64,000 bases of DNA from Cephalotus follicularis (lineage: Eukaryota > Streptophyta > Magnoliopsida > Oxalidales > Cephalotaceae), in assembly GCA_001972305.1 (NCBI GenBank), contig BDDD01000360.1:309398-373397 (forward strand), given 5' to 3'. The notes under the pieces are model-generated. The model did no database searches and was not told the DNA's origin. It saw only the letters and a list, made by a program, of their open reading frames with translations. The position numbers and the translations under genes are program-made. Positions 37,903 to 48,469 of this stretch are shown here, one piece after another (the first letter of the stretch is position 1; every line of letters starts with the position of its first letter).

Positions 37903-40334
37903 GAATGGAGCGAGATGCTCAAGGTTAATGGAGCCGAGCGTGCTCACGGACATGTATGTGATGTAAGGATAGTAATCGGAGAGTGCATAATACCCCGGTG
38001 AAGCGGTGTGAAAGGGTTCATTAGAGGTTCACGACCATTAAGTTTTATGAAATGTTCTGTTTCATGAGATATGAACAGAAAAAGGGTTTTAAAGATGTTT
38101 TGTTAATGAATGTGAAGAAAATGATTTTACTGATGTTTTCAAGTATGGCTGTGATACAAGCCAAAAGAAAGTATGATTGGAAAACGTTTTTGATTGTTTT
38201 CAAGTATGTCGGTGTTATACACCAGAAAATGCATGATTTTAGAAATGTTCCGATTTTATGAAAGTTATCCGAAAATGGATTTCGATAGTACAATGTTCTG
38301 GTTTTGAAAACTAGAAGAAGATTTTCAATGATGGTTTGAAATGTATGATGTTGAAACGTTTTGATAAAGATTATCAAAAATAACGGATTTTGATAACGTT
38401 TTATGACTATCTTTCTTACTGAGCTCTTTAAAACTCACTCATTTCAATGTCTTGTTTTCAATAAATCTTCCAGGAAACGTTGAATGCGAAGTTGCGGGCT
38501 TTAGAGGAAGTTCGCAAAAGAAGAGTAAGGAAAGGAAGTATGATATGCTATGCAGTTATGTTTTAATGTCATGTGTTAATGTTTTCCGCCTTGTAACGTT
38601 TTATGATAAACGATGTGTGGATGTTAAATTATGGACATGAACCTATAGGTTATGATTTTTTTATGTAAGATGATGATATCAAAAGTTATTGAACATACTT
38701 GAGAGTATGAGAAGTTAATGGTAAATGTGAGTATATGATTCTTTTATGATGTAAAAAGATTTATGTTTTTCCGCTGTGTAAGGTTACATATTAAGTGATG
38801 TACAAATGCGAAGATATGTAAGCATATGTGATCCTGTGAAGCGATAAGCATATTGAATATGATATGAAATGGATCGTTAAATGGTTAAACGATTTGACGG
38901 TCAAAGATCACACCCAACGTAACGCACCGATCTTCGGAGCTCGCTTTGAGCTTAAAGTGGACTCAGGTCGGGGGCGCTACATGTCATATCCACTCGACTC
39001 CTCCATGTTATCCACCGAGTCTTTCACTTTGATTACCTTTTCATCAAGATTCTTGTACAAGTTATCCGCATGCCCTTTCAAGCTATCAAACCTACTAGCC
39101 ATAGAAACATCCAATGAATCAAAATGAGCATTCAACTGCTCAAGCAACCAATGATATTGAGAAGTTGAAGATCCTTCCTTTTCCCATATGGGATTGTCTT
39201 CTTCCCTTTTTTGAACTTCTTCTTCCTTTTCTTCTTCTTCTTCTCCAATCTCTTGTAGCTGGTTTCTTTTTTGGAGCGTATACCCATTCTACCCTTCTCA
39301 TCAACCATCCCATTTTATGAATGGTTACCGCATTGTAGATATCATACGTACCCATGTCTATGCCAAATTCTTTCTCCAATGGTATATCAAAATGCTTCAA
39401 AACAAGAGTAAGCATTATACCATAAGGCAAAATACCTTTCATCTTTCCACAAGCCTTAATCATATGCCTCATAATAAGTAAAGGTGAATTATAAGTCCTA
39501 CCGGTCACCACATTCATCATGAGAAACAACTCAATGCTACTAATTGATTTATAGCCCCCTCCACTCGGATACACTTGTTGCGTAATTACATGATGCAATA
39601 ACCTTTTATTGATAGCAAGCTTGTTAGTAGGCCTCTCCATGGTTTCAAAAACATCTTCATTCAGATAGAACCTTCTCGAACTGTCCATCATAGAGAAGTT
39701 ATCGATTCTAGGAAATCTTTTATACTTCATTTCCCTACCACATCTAGTAGGGATTCTCAAAATAACACCTAGTCCAACCTCGTTGAACTCAAAACCAACA
39801 CCATTTATAGTAGAACTAATAAAGAAATAAGCATCGCAATCATCTCCTATATGCTTCAAATTTGAATAAAATTCCCTAATAGCATCTGCATATATACTTT
39901 CATTAATCAAAAAATAAAGGAATCCAACACATTCTTGCAAACCATTCACTTAGAAAAAATCCAACAAAGTCACAATAGGCAAAATCTATCCTCCCACCAC
40001 CAAAAACTGACATAGCTTTGAACTTTTTGTCCTACCTTAGTAATTGAGGTTCAGGATAAATTGGAACTTTCATATGAGGTTGCTGAGATCCGTGAGCCAC
40101 TTCCTATCCCTTCCTCTGAGTGGGTATCTTCTTCTTTAGTGCCTAATTCTTTCTAGGGTTTTATATGGAGAGATATAATGCAATAGATGATGTGAAATAA
40201 TGTAGATTTATTTAAGATGATTTTAAATGATAAATGAGATGTAAATTACGACTTTTGATATGCCAATTTTAAGAAAAGCGTTACTAAACTAGGGTGGGGG
40301 TAAAGAAATGTTGCCTGAATACCTTTTGGGTATA

Positions 40335-40425
40335 TATATCGCGACGAAAAACGTCGACCTGTAAAAGTAATAACGTCAATCTGTAAGACACGTCGCTGCG
40401 TTCTTATCAACACGTTGAATTGCGG
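40335..40425. repeat. GTCGAC-type motif cluster between the two ORFs of copia G
   Basis: AAACGTCGACCTG, AACGTCAA, ACACGTCGC and CACGTTGA occur within 90 bp, the same motif type as in the LTRs, but here in an internal region. Confidence 0.55.
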
Positions 40426-40603
40426 AGAAAATATCGGAACAATAAACAGATGTAATCAAACAATGTAATAACATGTACATTATGTATCAAAAATATAATG
40501 TACCATAAGGCGAAATCAGGATTCTTCAAATGCTATATACATAAGTGATTACCGATATATACATATCTTACAAAATGAATTTTCAAATTTTGGTTTTTGG
40601 TAC

Positions 40604-41930
40604 TCAAACACTTTTGGGTCCATCTTGGTTAGTCACATAAGTTCCTTTAGGAACCCAAACCTTTTTGGATTTAGTGTTTTTAGAGAAATCCTTTTTTAGA
40701 TAGCAAGTAGTAAAACTATGTCCCTTTTTACAGCAAATATTACAAATTTGTTTGTTCTTTTCTCTTAATTCCAGAAATTTTTGAAAATTCTTGGCATATT
40801 GCATTTCATCATATCTTAATCCGGCTTTATTAAACACGCACCTTTGCATTCCAAAAAAAGCATCAAGCTTTTCACTTCCATTAGAAAATTTGGAAAACGT
40901 TCGTTTTAAAGTATTATTTTCAATTTTCAGATTCTTATTATCATTTTCAAGTGAATTTGAACTTTCATTTTTATCTTCTATCATTCTATTTAGGTTCAAA
41001 ATTTCTTTTTTTAACAACTTGTTTTCTTTCGTAATTCTCTTAACATTTCTTTTTAACAACATATTTTCATTGTTAAGTTTTTCAAAAATAGAGATAATTT
41101 CATCATAATTTACCTCCATGTTGCTTTCATATTCTTCTTCAAATGCCATCAAAGCTAGTTGAGCTTCCTCATCATTTGATTCCTTATCGGAACTAGATAC
41201 ATCATTATCGCTCCTTGTAACCATCGTAGCTTTTTTCTTTCTAGAACACTCCTTTCTTTTTCAACCTTGGACATTCATTTTTGAAGTGTCCGGCTTGTTG
41301 CATTCAAAACATGTAAGTTCTTCCTTTTTGGGTTCTTGCTTGGAAGATTGTCCTTCTTCAAATTTTTCCAACAAATTTTTTTATGGAAAAAAATTTCTTG
41401 AACTTTCTTGTGATGAATATCATATCGTCATCACTTTCATCATCATTATCTTATTCATATTTAAGAGTAATAATCTTCTACTTTTTAAGTTTTTTTTCTT
41501 CATCTTCATCTTGAAGCTTTATGATCATATCATGTGTCATTAGAGATCCAAATAACTCTTCCAGCGGTAGTTCATTGAGATTTTTAGCTTCCTCAATAGC
41601 ATTAACTTTAGGCATCCAACTTTTGGGAAGACACCTAAGAATCTTTCTTACCAATTCACTGTTAGTATAAATCTTACCAAGAGCTTGCAAGGAATTGATA
41701 ATATTGATAAAACGAATATACATGCTTGAGATAGTTTCATTTTCCCGCATGCTAAACATTTCATATTCTCTAGTTACCGTATTTATCTTGGCATCCTTGG
41801 CTTGATTGGTACCTTCATAGGTAACTTCGAGTCTATCCCATATTTCTTTTGTGATAGAACAAGAAGATACTCTATTAAACTCATTTGAATTCAAAGTACA
41901 AATAATAACATGTTTAGCTTTTGCATTCAA
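40604..41930 (-). pseudogene. Gag of copia G (UBN2 domain plus CCHC zinc knuckles)
   Basis: 41930-41478 encodes the gag-polypeptide (UBN2) domain: KEIWDRLEVTYEGTNQAKDA and YIRFINIINSLQALGK are typical of copia gag. A frameshifted stretch at 41225-41477 holds a zinc knuckle (CFECNK, then GHFKNECP after a 1-base loss near 41295). 41224-40604 is open and encodes an acidic start, a long Asn/Lys-rich coiled-coil stretch (roughly residues 35-115) and a second knuckle CNICCKKGHSFTTC. This gag, with a coiled-coil region and two knuckles, fits Sirevirus elements. It would form the virus-like particle shell in the cytoplasm. The long open frame on the opposite strand at 40791-41108 is a shadow. Confidence 0.83.
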
Positions 41931-42210
41931 CTAAAATTTTCTTCTATCATCATCATTAAACATGTGTCTTGGTTTAAGACTTCTAGCACTATCATTAGAA
42001 ATAATAGTAGGTAAATCAAGTTCATCAATTATAACATCCCATAATTTAAAATCAAGAGCTTAAATAAATATAGTCATTTTAGCCTTCCAATGACTATAGT
42101 TATTACAATCTGAAAAAGGAGGTTTAGAGATTGACATACTCTCACTATTGCATCTGTTCATATCCATGATGATCTTTGTACATTTAACAATTAAGAATTA
42201 TAAGGTAACC

Positions 42211-42222
42211 GCTTTGATACCA
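42211..42222 (-). other. Primer binding site of copia G
   Basis: On the - strand TGGTATCAAAGC lies two bases after the 5' LTR end (CTTTCA, then AT). Confidence 0.8.
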
Positions 42223-42224
42223 AT

Positions 42225-43207
42225 TGAAAGAATATACGCGGGGGGTGAATTGCATATTCTATGGATATGTATACTTTTTTTTAATTTCTCCCTAAGGCTT
42301 TCCCCTGAGTATTTCACTAGTATTCTTCCCGAATACATACCACAATTTGAAATCTGGGTGTAAATTGAAAACACCTTTACACTTCAGTGATTCACCCAAT
42401 CACTAAGCTAACCTCTCACTTAGAGACTTTTAAGAGCTCACAACTCTCGATTACAACTTAGAAGATTTCAGTAGCTTTTTACAAAGTAGAAAACCTCACA
42501 ACTTAGTCATTTCTTGATGCTAGAATTTGTCTAGTAAAGCTTTTTTATAGCTGAAAAATCAATCTTGTAGCCCTTAGGAGCATGTATGAAAATTCCAAGA
42601 TTGTTGCATTTTGTTAACTAGCCATTAGGTACAAATCTGCTCCAAGACATCGACTAAATTGCATAAAACGTATACTTAATGCCAACCTTTGACTTATGTC
42701 CCTGTCTTTGACCACCAAAAGCGTCACTGCTTTCTGTTTAAACATCGCATTGTTCTTGCTTTTTTCAGATATGTCGCATTTATTTCCTTATACGTTGGCT
42801 TGTTCTTTATTTTGTCCAAAACGTCACTTTTGTAGTTTAACATCGCCATAATATTGAGCACTAACTTTTTGAACTATGTTGAACGTCAACTTGAGATAAA
42901 AATGTCTCCTTAATACTGAGCGCTGACTATGTGACATGCGCTGAATATCGACTGAATTTCGCTCGACGTCTCCATGTTCATCTTTTCTTCCTGCACAAGT
43001 CATAAGAAACCTAGCACCTCGCCTTTATTGGGAATAACGTCGACTGTATTGGTTTATATTAGTACAATTCAGATTTTTGAAGTTTTTTTCTTCTTTGTGA
43101 GCTAAGTACTTATCTATGAGTTCTTTAATTAACTTAGCCATTATATTAATCATTTTTTATCATCAAAATCATATGTTCATGTTCTTTTAAGGGTTAAAAA
43201 CTCAACA
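42225..43207 (-). repeat. 5' LTR of copia G
   Basis: 983 bp, matching 31813-33040 except for a replaced inner segment near its end. The GCGTCACTGC/ACGTCGCATT cluster lies at 42715-42990. Confidence 0.87.
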
Positions 43208-44507
43208 ACCATGACATGTGGAGAGACATGTGTGCCACCATGGCGCGTGTGGGAGATCTTTCAGAAAGGAGAGCTGCTAAAGTTGGGCGTCGATCACGGA
43301 GGGACGATGCCTTAGCCAGATTCCTGAAACTTAGCCGTCATGTTTTCATGGGACATATAGAGCCTTTTGTATCCATAGAATTGCATATCCTATGGATATG
43401 TATACTTTTTTTTATTTCTCCCTAAGGCTTCCCCCTGAGTATTTCACTAGTATTCTTCCCGAATACATTCCACAATTTGAGTTCTGGGTGTAAATTGAAA
43501 ACACCTTTACACTTCAGTGATTCACCCAATTACTAAGCTAACCTCTCACTTAGAGACTTTCAAGAGCTCACAACTCTCGATTACAACTTAGAATATTTCA
43601 TTAGCTTTTTACAAAGTAGAAAACCTCACAACTTAGTCATTTCTTGATGCTAGAATTTGTCTAGTAAAGCCTTTTTATAGCTGAAAAATCAATCTTGCAG
43701 TCGTTAGGAGCGTGTATAAAAATTCCAAGATTGTTGCATTTTGTTAACTAGCCAGTAGCTAAAAATCTGCTCCAAGACGTCGACTGAATTACATAAAACT
43801 TTGACTTAATGCCAACCTTTGACTTATGTCCCTGTCTTTGACCACCAAAAGCGTCACCGCTTTCTGTTTAAACGTCGCATTGTTCTTGCTTTTTTCAGAT
43901 ACGCCGCATTTATTTCCTTATACATTGACTTGTTCTTTATTTTGTCCAAAACGTCACTTTTGTAGTTTAACATCGCTATAATGTTGAGCACTGACTTTTT
44001 GAACTATGTTGAACGTCAACTTGAGATAAAAATGTCTCATTAATACTGAGCGCTGACTATTTGACATGCGCTGAATATCGACTAAATTTGGCTAGATGTC
44101 TCCATGTTCATCTTTTCTTCCTGCACAAGTCATAAGAAACCTAGCACCTCGACTTTATTGGGAATAACGTCAACTGTATTGGTTTATATTAGTACAATTC
44201 AGATTTTTGAAGTTTTTTTTCTTCTTTGTGAGCTAAGTACTTATCTATGAGTTCTTTAATTAACTTAGCCATTACATTAATCATTTTTTTATCATCAAAA
44301 TCATATGTTCATGTTCTTTTAAGGGTTAAAAACTCAACAACCATGACATGTGGAGAGACATGCGTGCCACCATGGCGCGTGTGGGAGATCTTCTAGAAAG
44401 GAGAGCTGCTAAAGTTGGGCGTCGGTCACAGAGGGACGATGCCTTAGCCAGATTCCTGAAACTTGGCCGTCATGTTTTCATGGGACATATAGAGCCTTTT
44501 GTAGCTA
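42247..44507 (+). repeat. 1.13-kb tandem duplication of the LTR G / gag A junction
   Basis: Unit 1 (42247-43377) and unit 2 (43378 to about 44507) each hold most of the G LTR followed by about 165 bp of gag A (GACATGTGGAGAGACATG, then GGGACATATAGAGCC). Unit 2 lacks the outermost LTR bases. The units differ by scattered substitutions, so the duplication is not recent. The joint at about 43371-43378 has a few extra bases (TCCATA). Confidence 0.9.
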
Positions 44508-45323
44508 TGTCCTGACTCCTCCATATTGAGAAGATCTTTCCAGTAATGGAGTGCAATGATGAATAAAAGCTTCCTTTAGCTGTGTACTTGTTGCAGGGTG
44601 AAGTTGAACACTGGTGGGTGATGGTGAACACCGGCTGGACACAGTATGTAATTGAACGGACATAGACTTCTTTCTTGTCAGAGTTCAATTCTCGTTTTTT
44701 ATGGATGATGAAAAGGATAAGAGAGAAGTGGATTTAACAAATCTAGTAGAGGTGAGGACTTTGCAGAAGAAGTCAGGAAACTTAGAAATCAAACCAACAC
44801 CCAGCCTGCACCTTCTTCATGACAAGGTGGTGGTAGCAACTATGGTAGTGGAAAGTCGTAACGAACGGATAGTAGTGGATCTCCTAGTGGAGGCTACTAG
44901 AGTGGAGGTTCACAGGGAAGTCCTGGAGGACTTAGGGGTCCGCCCTAGTCTTTAGGAAGGAGAGGACAGTCACAAAGTTTATGTTAGGGATACCGATCAA
45001 GAGTACCCAAACAGGGTACATCATCCAGATTCTCCAACGCGGGTAACCAATTTACTCTCGTACCTTGTGAGCATTGCCAGAAGACCAACCATACTTCTGA
45101 TAATTGTCGTTGGCACTTAGGTAACTACTTGTCTTATGGAGCCTCATATAACATTGCTAGAGACTATCCACACAGCTATGTTAAAAGAGGACAGACACTG
45201 ATACCGCAGGCACAAGCACAGAGATAGATTAGTAATGCACCGTTTTCTTCCCGAGGGAATGGTCAGTCTAAAGGAAAACAGGTTATGGAATCTGCACCAA
45301 CAGATTAGACGCGAGTTTCTGCC

Positions 45324-48300
45324 ATGGATCACAGAGCTGTTACTGGGTCAAACACTGTCATTGGAAGTACCTTTCAACTTTTTCAGTATTCAGCATGGGT
45401 TCTTATAGACCCAGGCTCATCCCATTCATACATTGTATCTCATTTTGCATGCCGCATGGGTTTGAAACCTAAGTTCTTACTGTTCCTGATGGAGGGGAGT
45501 ACACCTATTGGTGAGTCAGTGACTACTGATAGTGTGTGTAGAGGCTGTATTGTATAGATTGATTGTCGTAGTCTACGAGCCGATCTTATTTTTTAATCAA
45601 TGAATGAATTGGATGTGATCATTGGTATGGACTGGTTGTCAGCACTTTATGCTCAAGTGGACTTAGATAATAAATTTTTGACCTTCAACTTACTAGGTTA
45701 GTCACCTTTCCGATTTGTGGGAACTTTTGAGCCACAGACTATACGGATGATTTCAGCTATGCATACAGGCTGACTACTGAGGCAGGGTTGTTAGGGATTC
45801 CTGGAACATGTCATTGACACAGACAAATGGCAACCTAGAATAGAGGATAATTTAGTAGTTTGTGACTTTGAGGATGTGTTTTGTCAGGACTTAACGTCCT
45901 TATCGTCTAATAGAGAGACCAAATTTGTTATTGACTTGATGCCAGGAACAGTTCCAATTTCTAGAGTACTGTACCAAATGACACTGATTAAACTGAAGGA
46001 GTTGAAGTTACAACTTTAGGACATTTTTGACAAAGGTTTCATAAGACCTAGTGTTTTACCCTCGGGAGCACCGACCATTTTTGTCAAGAAGAAAGATGGG
46101 TCATTGAGTATATGCATTGATTATCAACAACTCTACAGGGCCACTATGAAGAATAAGTATACCCTACCGCATATTGACAAGTTGTCTGACCAGCTTAGAG
46201 GTTCTACAGTTTTCTCAAAGCTTGACTTAATGTCAGGTTAACATCAGCTGAGGGTAAGGCAAGAGGAAATAGCATAGACTGCTTTCAAATCACGATACGA
46301 CCACTACGAGTTTCTGGTTATGCCTTTGCGTGTGACCAATGCACTGACCGCTTTCATGGACTTTCTAAATCGTGTGTTCAGCCCTTATCTGGACCAGTTT
46401 ATAGTGGTTTTCATTGATGACATCTTGGTAATTTCTAAGACTGATGAGGAGCATGCACAACATCTTTATATTGTTTTACAGTTGCTGAGAGACCGACAAT
46501 TGTATGCCAAGTTCAACAAGTGCGAATTGTGGTTGACCAAAGTTTCCATCTTGGGGCACATCATATCTAGTGCTGAGTTTAGTGGTTGATCTAGCCAAGA
46601 TTGAGACTATTAGAGATTGGAGATAGCCGACAAATGTGACAGAAGTTCATAGTTTCTTGGGACCGATAAGATATCACCGCAGGTTTGTTGAGGGTTTGTC
46701 ACGAATTGCCACACCGTTGACTCTATTAACACAAAAATAGGCTGCATTTGTATGGAAATCTACCTATGAACGGAGTTTCCAAGGGATAAAGGAGAGATTG
46801 ATTTATGCTATTATCTTAGCTTTTCCCGATGGGAACGAAGACTTTGTTTTCTACACCGATGCTTTAGGAAAAGGACTGGGTTGTGTCCTTATGCAGTATG
46901 AAAAAGTTATTGTCTATGCATCCAAGAAGATCAAACCACATGAGGACAACTATACGGTACATGATCTTGAGTTGGCCATTGTGCCTTATAGAAATGACGC
47001 CACTATCTTTATGGTACCGAGTTTGATGTCTTCATCGATCACAAGAGTTTGAAGCACATGTTCACACCGTAGGATCAGAACATGAGGCAACAAAAATGGT
47101 TCGAACTGCTCAAAGACTACAACTCTGAGATGTAGTAGTATCATCCCAAGAAAGCGAATGTAGCCTTTGATGCACTAAGTCACAAAATGGCTTGTATGAC
47201 ACATTCTTCCATTCATGCACAACCATTATTGCTTGACAAGATCAAAGAAGCTTAGAGTACAGATACTGAGTTGTAGAAATTGGCAACAGATACTAAGGGA
47301 GAGTTGAAACCAAATTTCACTCTTCTTACCGACGAATTCCTGAGGTACTGAGGCCGTGTATGTGTTCCAACCAATAGTGAGTTAAAAGATGAGCTTTTAT
47401 CTTAAGCTCGTAGATCTCATTTTTCCATTCATCGAAGATGTATCGAGATTTTAAAATTCACTATTGGTGGAATAACATGAAGAGAGAGATTGTTGAGTTC
47501 ATATCCAAGTGCCTAACTTGTCAATAAGTCAAGGCAGAGCATCAAAGGTCAGCAAGGTTGTGTCACTCCTTGTTTATTCCCGAATGGAAGTGGGAACATA
47601 TTACCACTGACTTTGTCAACGGATTACCTATGACACGTGGAAAACATGATGCCACTTGGGCTCGTGGTCGATCGACTCACGAAGTCGGCCCACTTCCTAC
47701 CTATCCAGGTTACTTCTCTTTTGATAGATTGTCTTGGTTGTACATAAATGATATTGTCAAAATCATGGAATGCCGAGCAGCATTGTTTTAGACAGAAATA
47801 CCCATTTCACTTCCCATTTTTGGAGTAAGTTACAGTCGGCTATGAGTACATAGCTGACCTTCAGTACTGCCTTTCATCCTTAGCCAGATGGTCAATCTTA
47901 GAGGACTATACAGACAATGTAAGATATGCTTCAGACGTGTGTTACTGATTTCAAGGGTAGATGGGATGATCATCTTCTACTGATTGAGTTTTCCTATAAC
48001 AACATCTTTCACACGAGCATCTGGATGGCTCCATTTGAAGCTTTTCATGGTATAAAATACCGATCATCTGTTTGTTGGGATCAGGTCGATGAAAATAGTA
48101 CACTGGGTTCAGAGATTTTATAGATCACCTCTGAGAAGGTGAAGCTGATCAGGGACACATGGTTGCATCATAAGGAGTTCAATATATGGTGTCATGTTTC
48201 TTAATTGATGAGGTATTATCAGGATCCTTTACGTGATATCGACTAAAGACGAATATAGTTGGGACCGAATTTATCATATGAAGAAGCACCAATACATATT

Positions 48301-48440
48301 GTTGACAGAGAAAACCGAGTATTGAGGATCAAGACCATTAAGTATCTATGGCAGCACCATGGTATGTAGGAGTATACTTGGGAGCGAGAGGAGGACATGA
48401 GAGAGAAACACCCTCATTTGTTTACCGACAGGTGAATCTA
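45324..48440 (+). pseudogene. Pol of gypsy A (protease, RT, RNase H, integrase), broken
   Basis: The protease lies at 45324-45660 (VLIDPGSSHSYI, later VIIGMDWL). Reverse transcriptase is at about 45900-46590: conserved fingers near 46000-46130, SKLDLMSG with a stop at about 46233, and the active-site FIDDILV at about 46412-46430. RNase H follows at about 46800-47060 ([11 protein letters not shown] and [13 protein letters not shown]). Integrase is at about 47400-48130 (CLTCQ zinc-binding end, then WEHITTDFVNGLP). A C-terminal tail at about 48230-48440 resembles Tekay/Del pol ends. More than ten stops or frameshifts are present. Many look like CAG to TAG or TGG to TAG changes, as expected from cytosine deamination. 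Confidence 0.88.
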
Positions 48441-48457
48441 GGGGCTATATTTTTGTA

Positions 48458-48469
48458 AGAAAGGGAGAA
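48458..48469 (+). other. Polypurine tract of gypsy A
   Basis: AGAAAGGGAGAA directly before the 3' LTR start TGTAGCGACCC. Confidence 0.85.

Larger units (their letters stand above)
33724..38981 (+). mobile_element. Solo LTR H, interrupted by I
   Basis: It opens TGTAACGACCCGAAATTTCC at 33724 and closes GGGGGCGCTACA at 38981, with perfect TSD TGTCA at 33719-33723 and 38982-38986. Removing it rejoins the second ORF of G (GYDM then SVCQRP). It is the same family as solo LTR E but about 1 kb longer. A motif cluster with GTCGACGCTTTG lies at 36370-36605, a TATA-like TTTATATATG at about 36837, and a 44-bp hairpin repeat at 37523. No coding sequence. Confidence 0.92.
33516..40165 (-). pseudogene. Second ORF of copia G, similar to 'putative plant transposon protein', split by solo LTR H
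   Basis: On the - strand a coding stretch starts near 40160 (basic KKKIPTQRKG), passes a stop and a 1-base shift near 39950, and continues openly to 39140. It then shifts frame in a Glu/Lys/Arg-rich run and reads on through 39127-38987 (HWLLEQLNAHFDSLDVSMAS) into LTR H; after the H insert it resumes at 33718 and ends at 33516. The middle has DAIREFYSNLK and a LPYGIMLTLVLKH segment, resembling a domain named putative plant transposon protein. The Glu/Lys-rich tail could form a coiled coil. No membrane segment is seen, so an envelope role is not supported. Function unknown. A TATAAA lies just upstream (about 40160-40165). Confidence 0.62.
31813..43207 (-). mobile_element. Copia (Sirevirus-like) element G lacking pol
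   Basis: LTRs lie at 31813-33040 (3') and 42225-43207 (5'). The - strand orientation follows from TGTTGAG starts at 43207 and 33040, the primer binding site at 42211-42222 and a purine tract beside the 3' LTR. The flanks ACCAC (31808-31812) and ACCAT (43208-43212) are a TSD with one mismatch, and joining them restores the gag frame of A. Inside are a gag gene (40604-41930) and a long second ORF (about 40160 to 33516) split by solo LTR H. No protease, integrase, RT or RNase H is visible, so it depended on another element for movement. Confidence 0.87.
31675..45330 (+). pseudogene. Gag of gypsy A, split by copia G and partly duplicated
   Basis: The N-terminal part is at 31675-31812 (basic RGHRGYGRRTT stretch, then an acidic piece ending HQGVNH). 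It resumes at 43208 after copia G and again at 44340 after the duplication. The core shows AVYLLQGEVEHWW at about 44580-44620, the typical capsid motif of plant gypsy gag. A first zinc knuckle CEHCQKTNHTSDNC is intact at about 45065-45106. The second, which is CLGCGSSDHIAKNC in element F, reads YLSYGASYNIARDY here, with its cysteines lost. No ATG fits the start and several stops interrupt it. Confidence 0.82.

Noticed and set aside
33516..40165. Envelope-like gene in copia G
   Set aside because: No signal peptide or membrane segment is visible; the resemblance is to a soluble plant transposon-protein domain.
40791..41108. 105-codon open frame on the + strand
   Set aside because: It is the reverse shadow of the coiled-coil part of the copia G gag.
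44701..44955. 84-codon open frame as a separate gene
   Set aside because: It overlaps the gag of gypsy A in another frame and has no domain.
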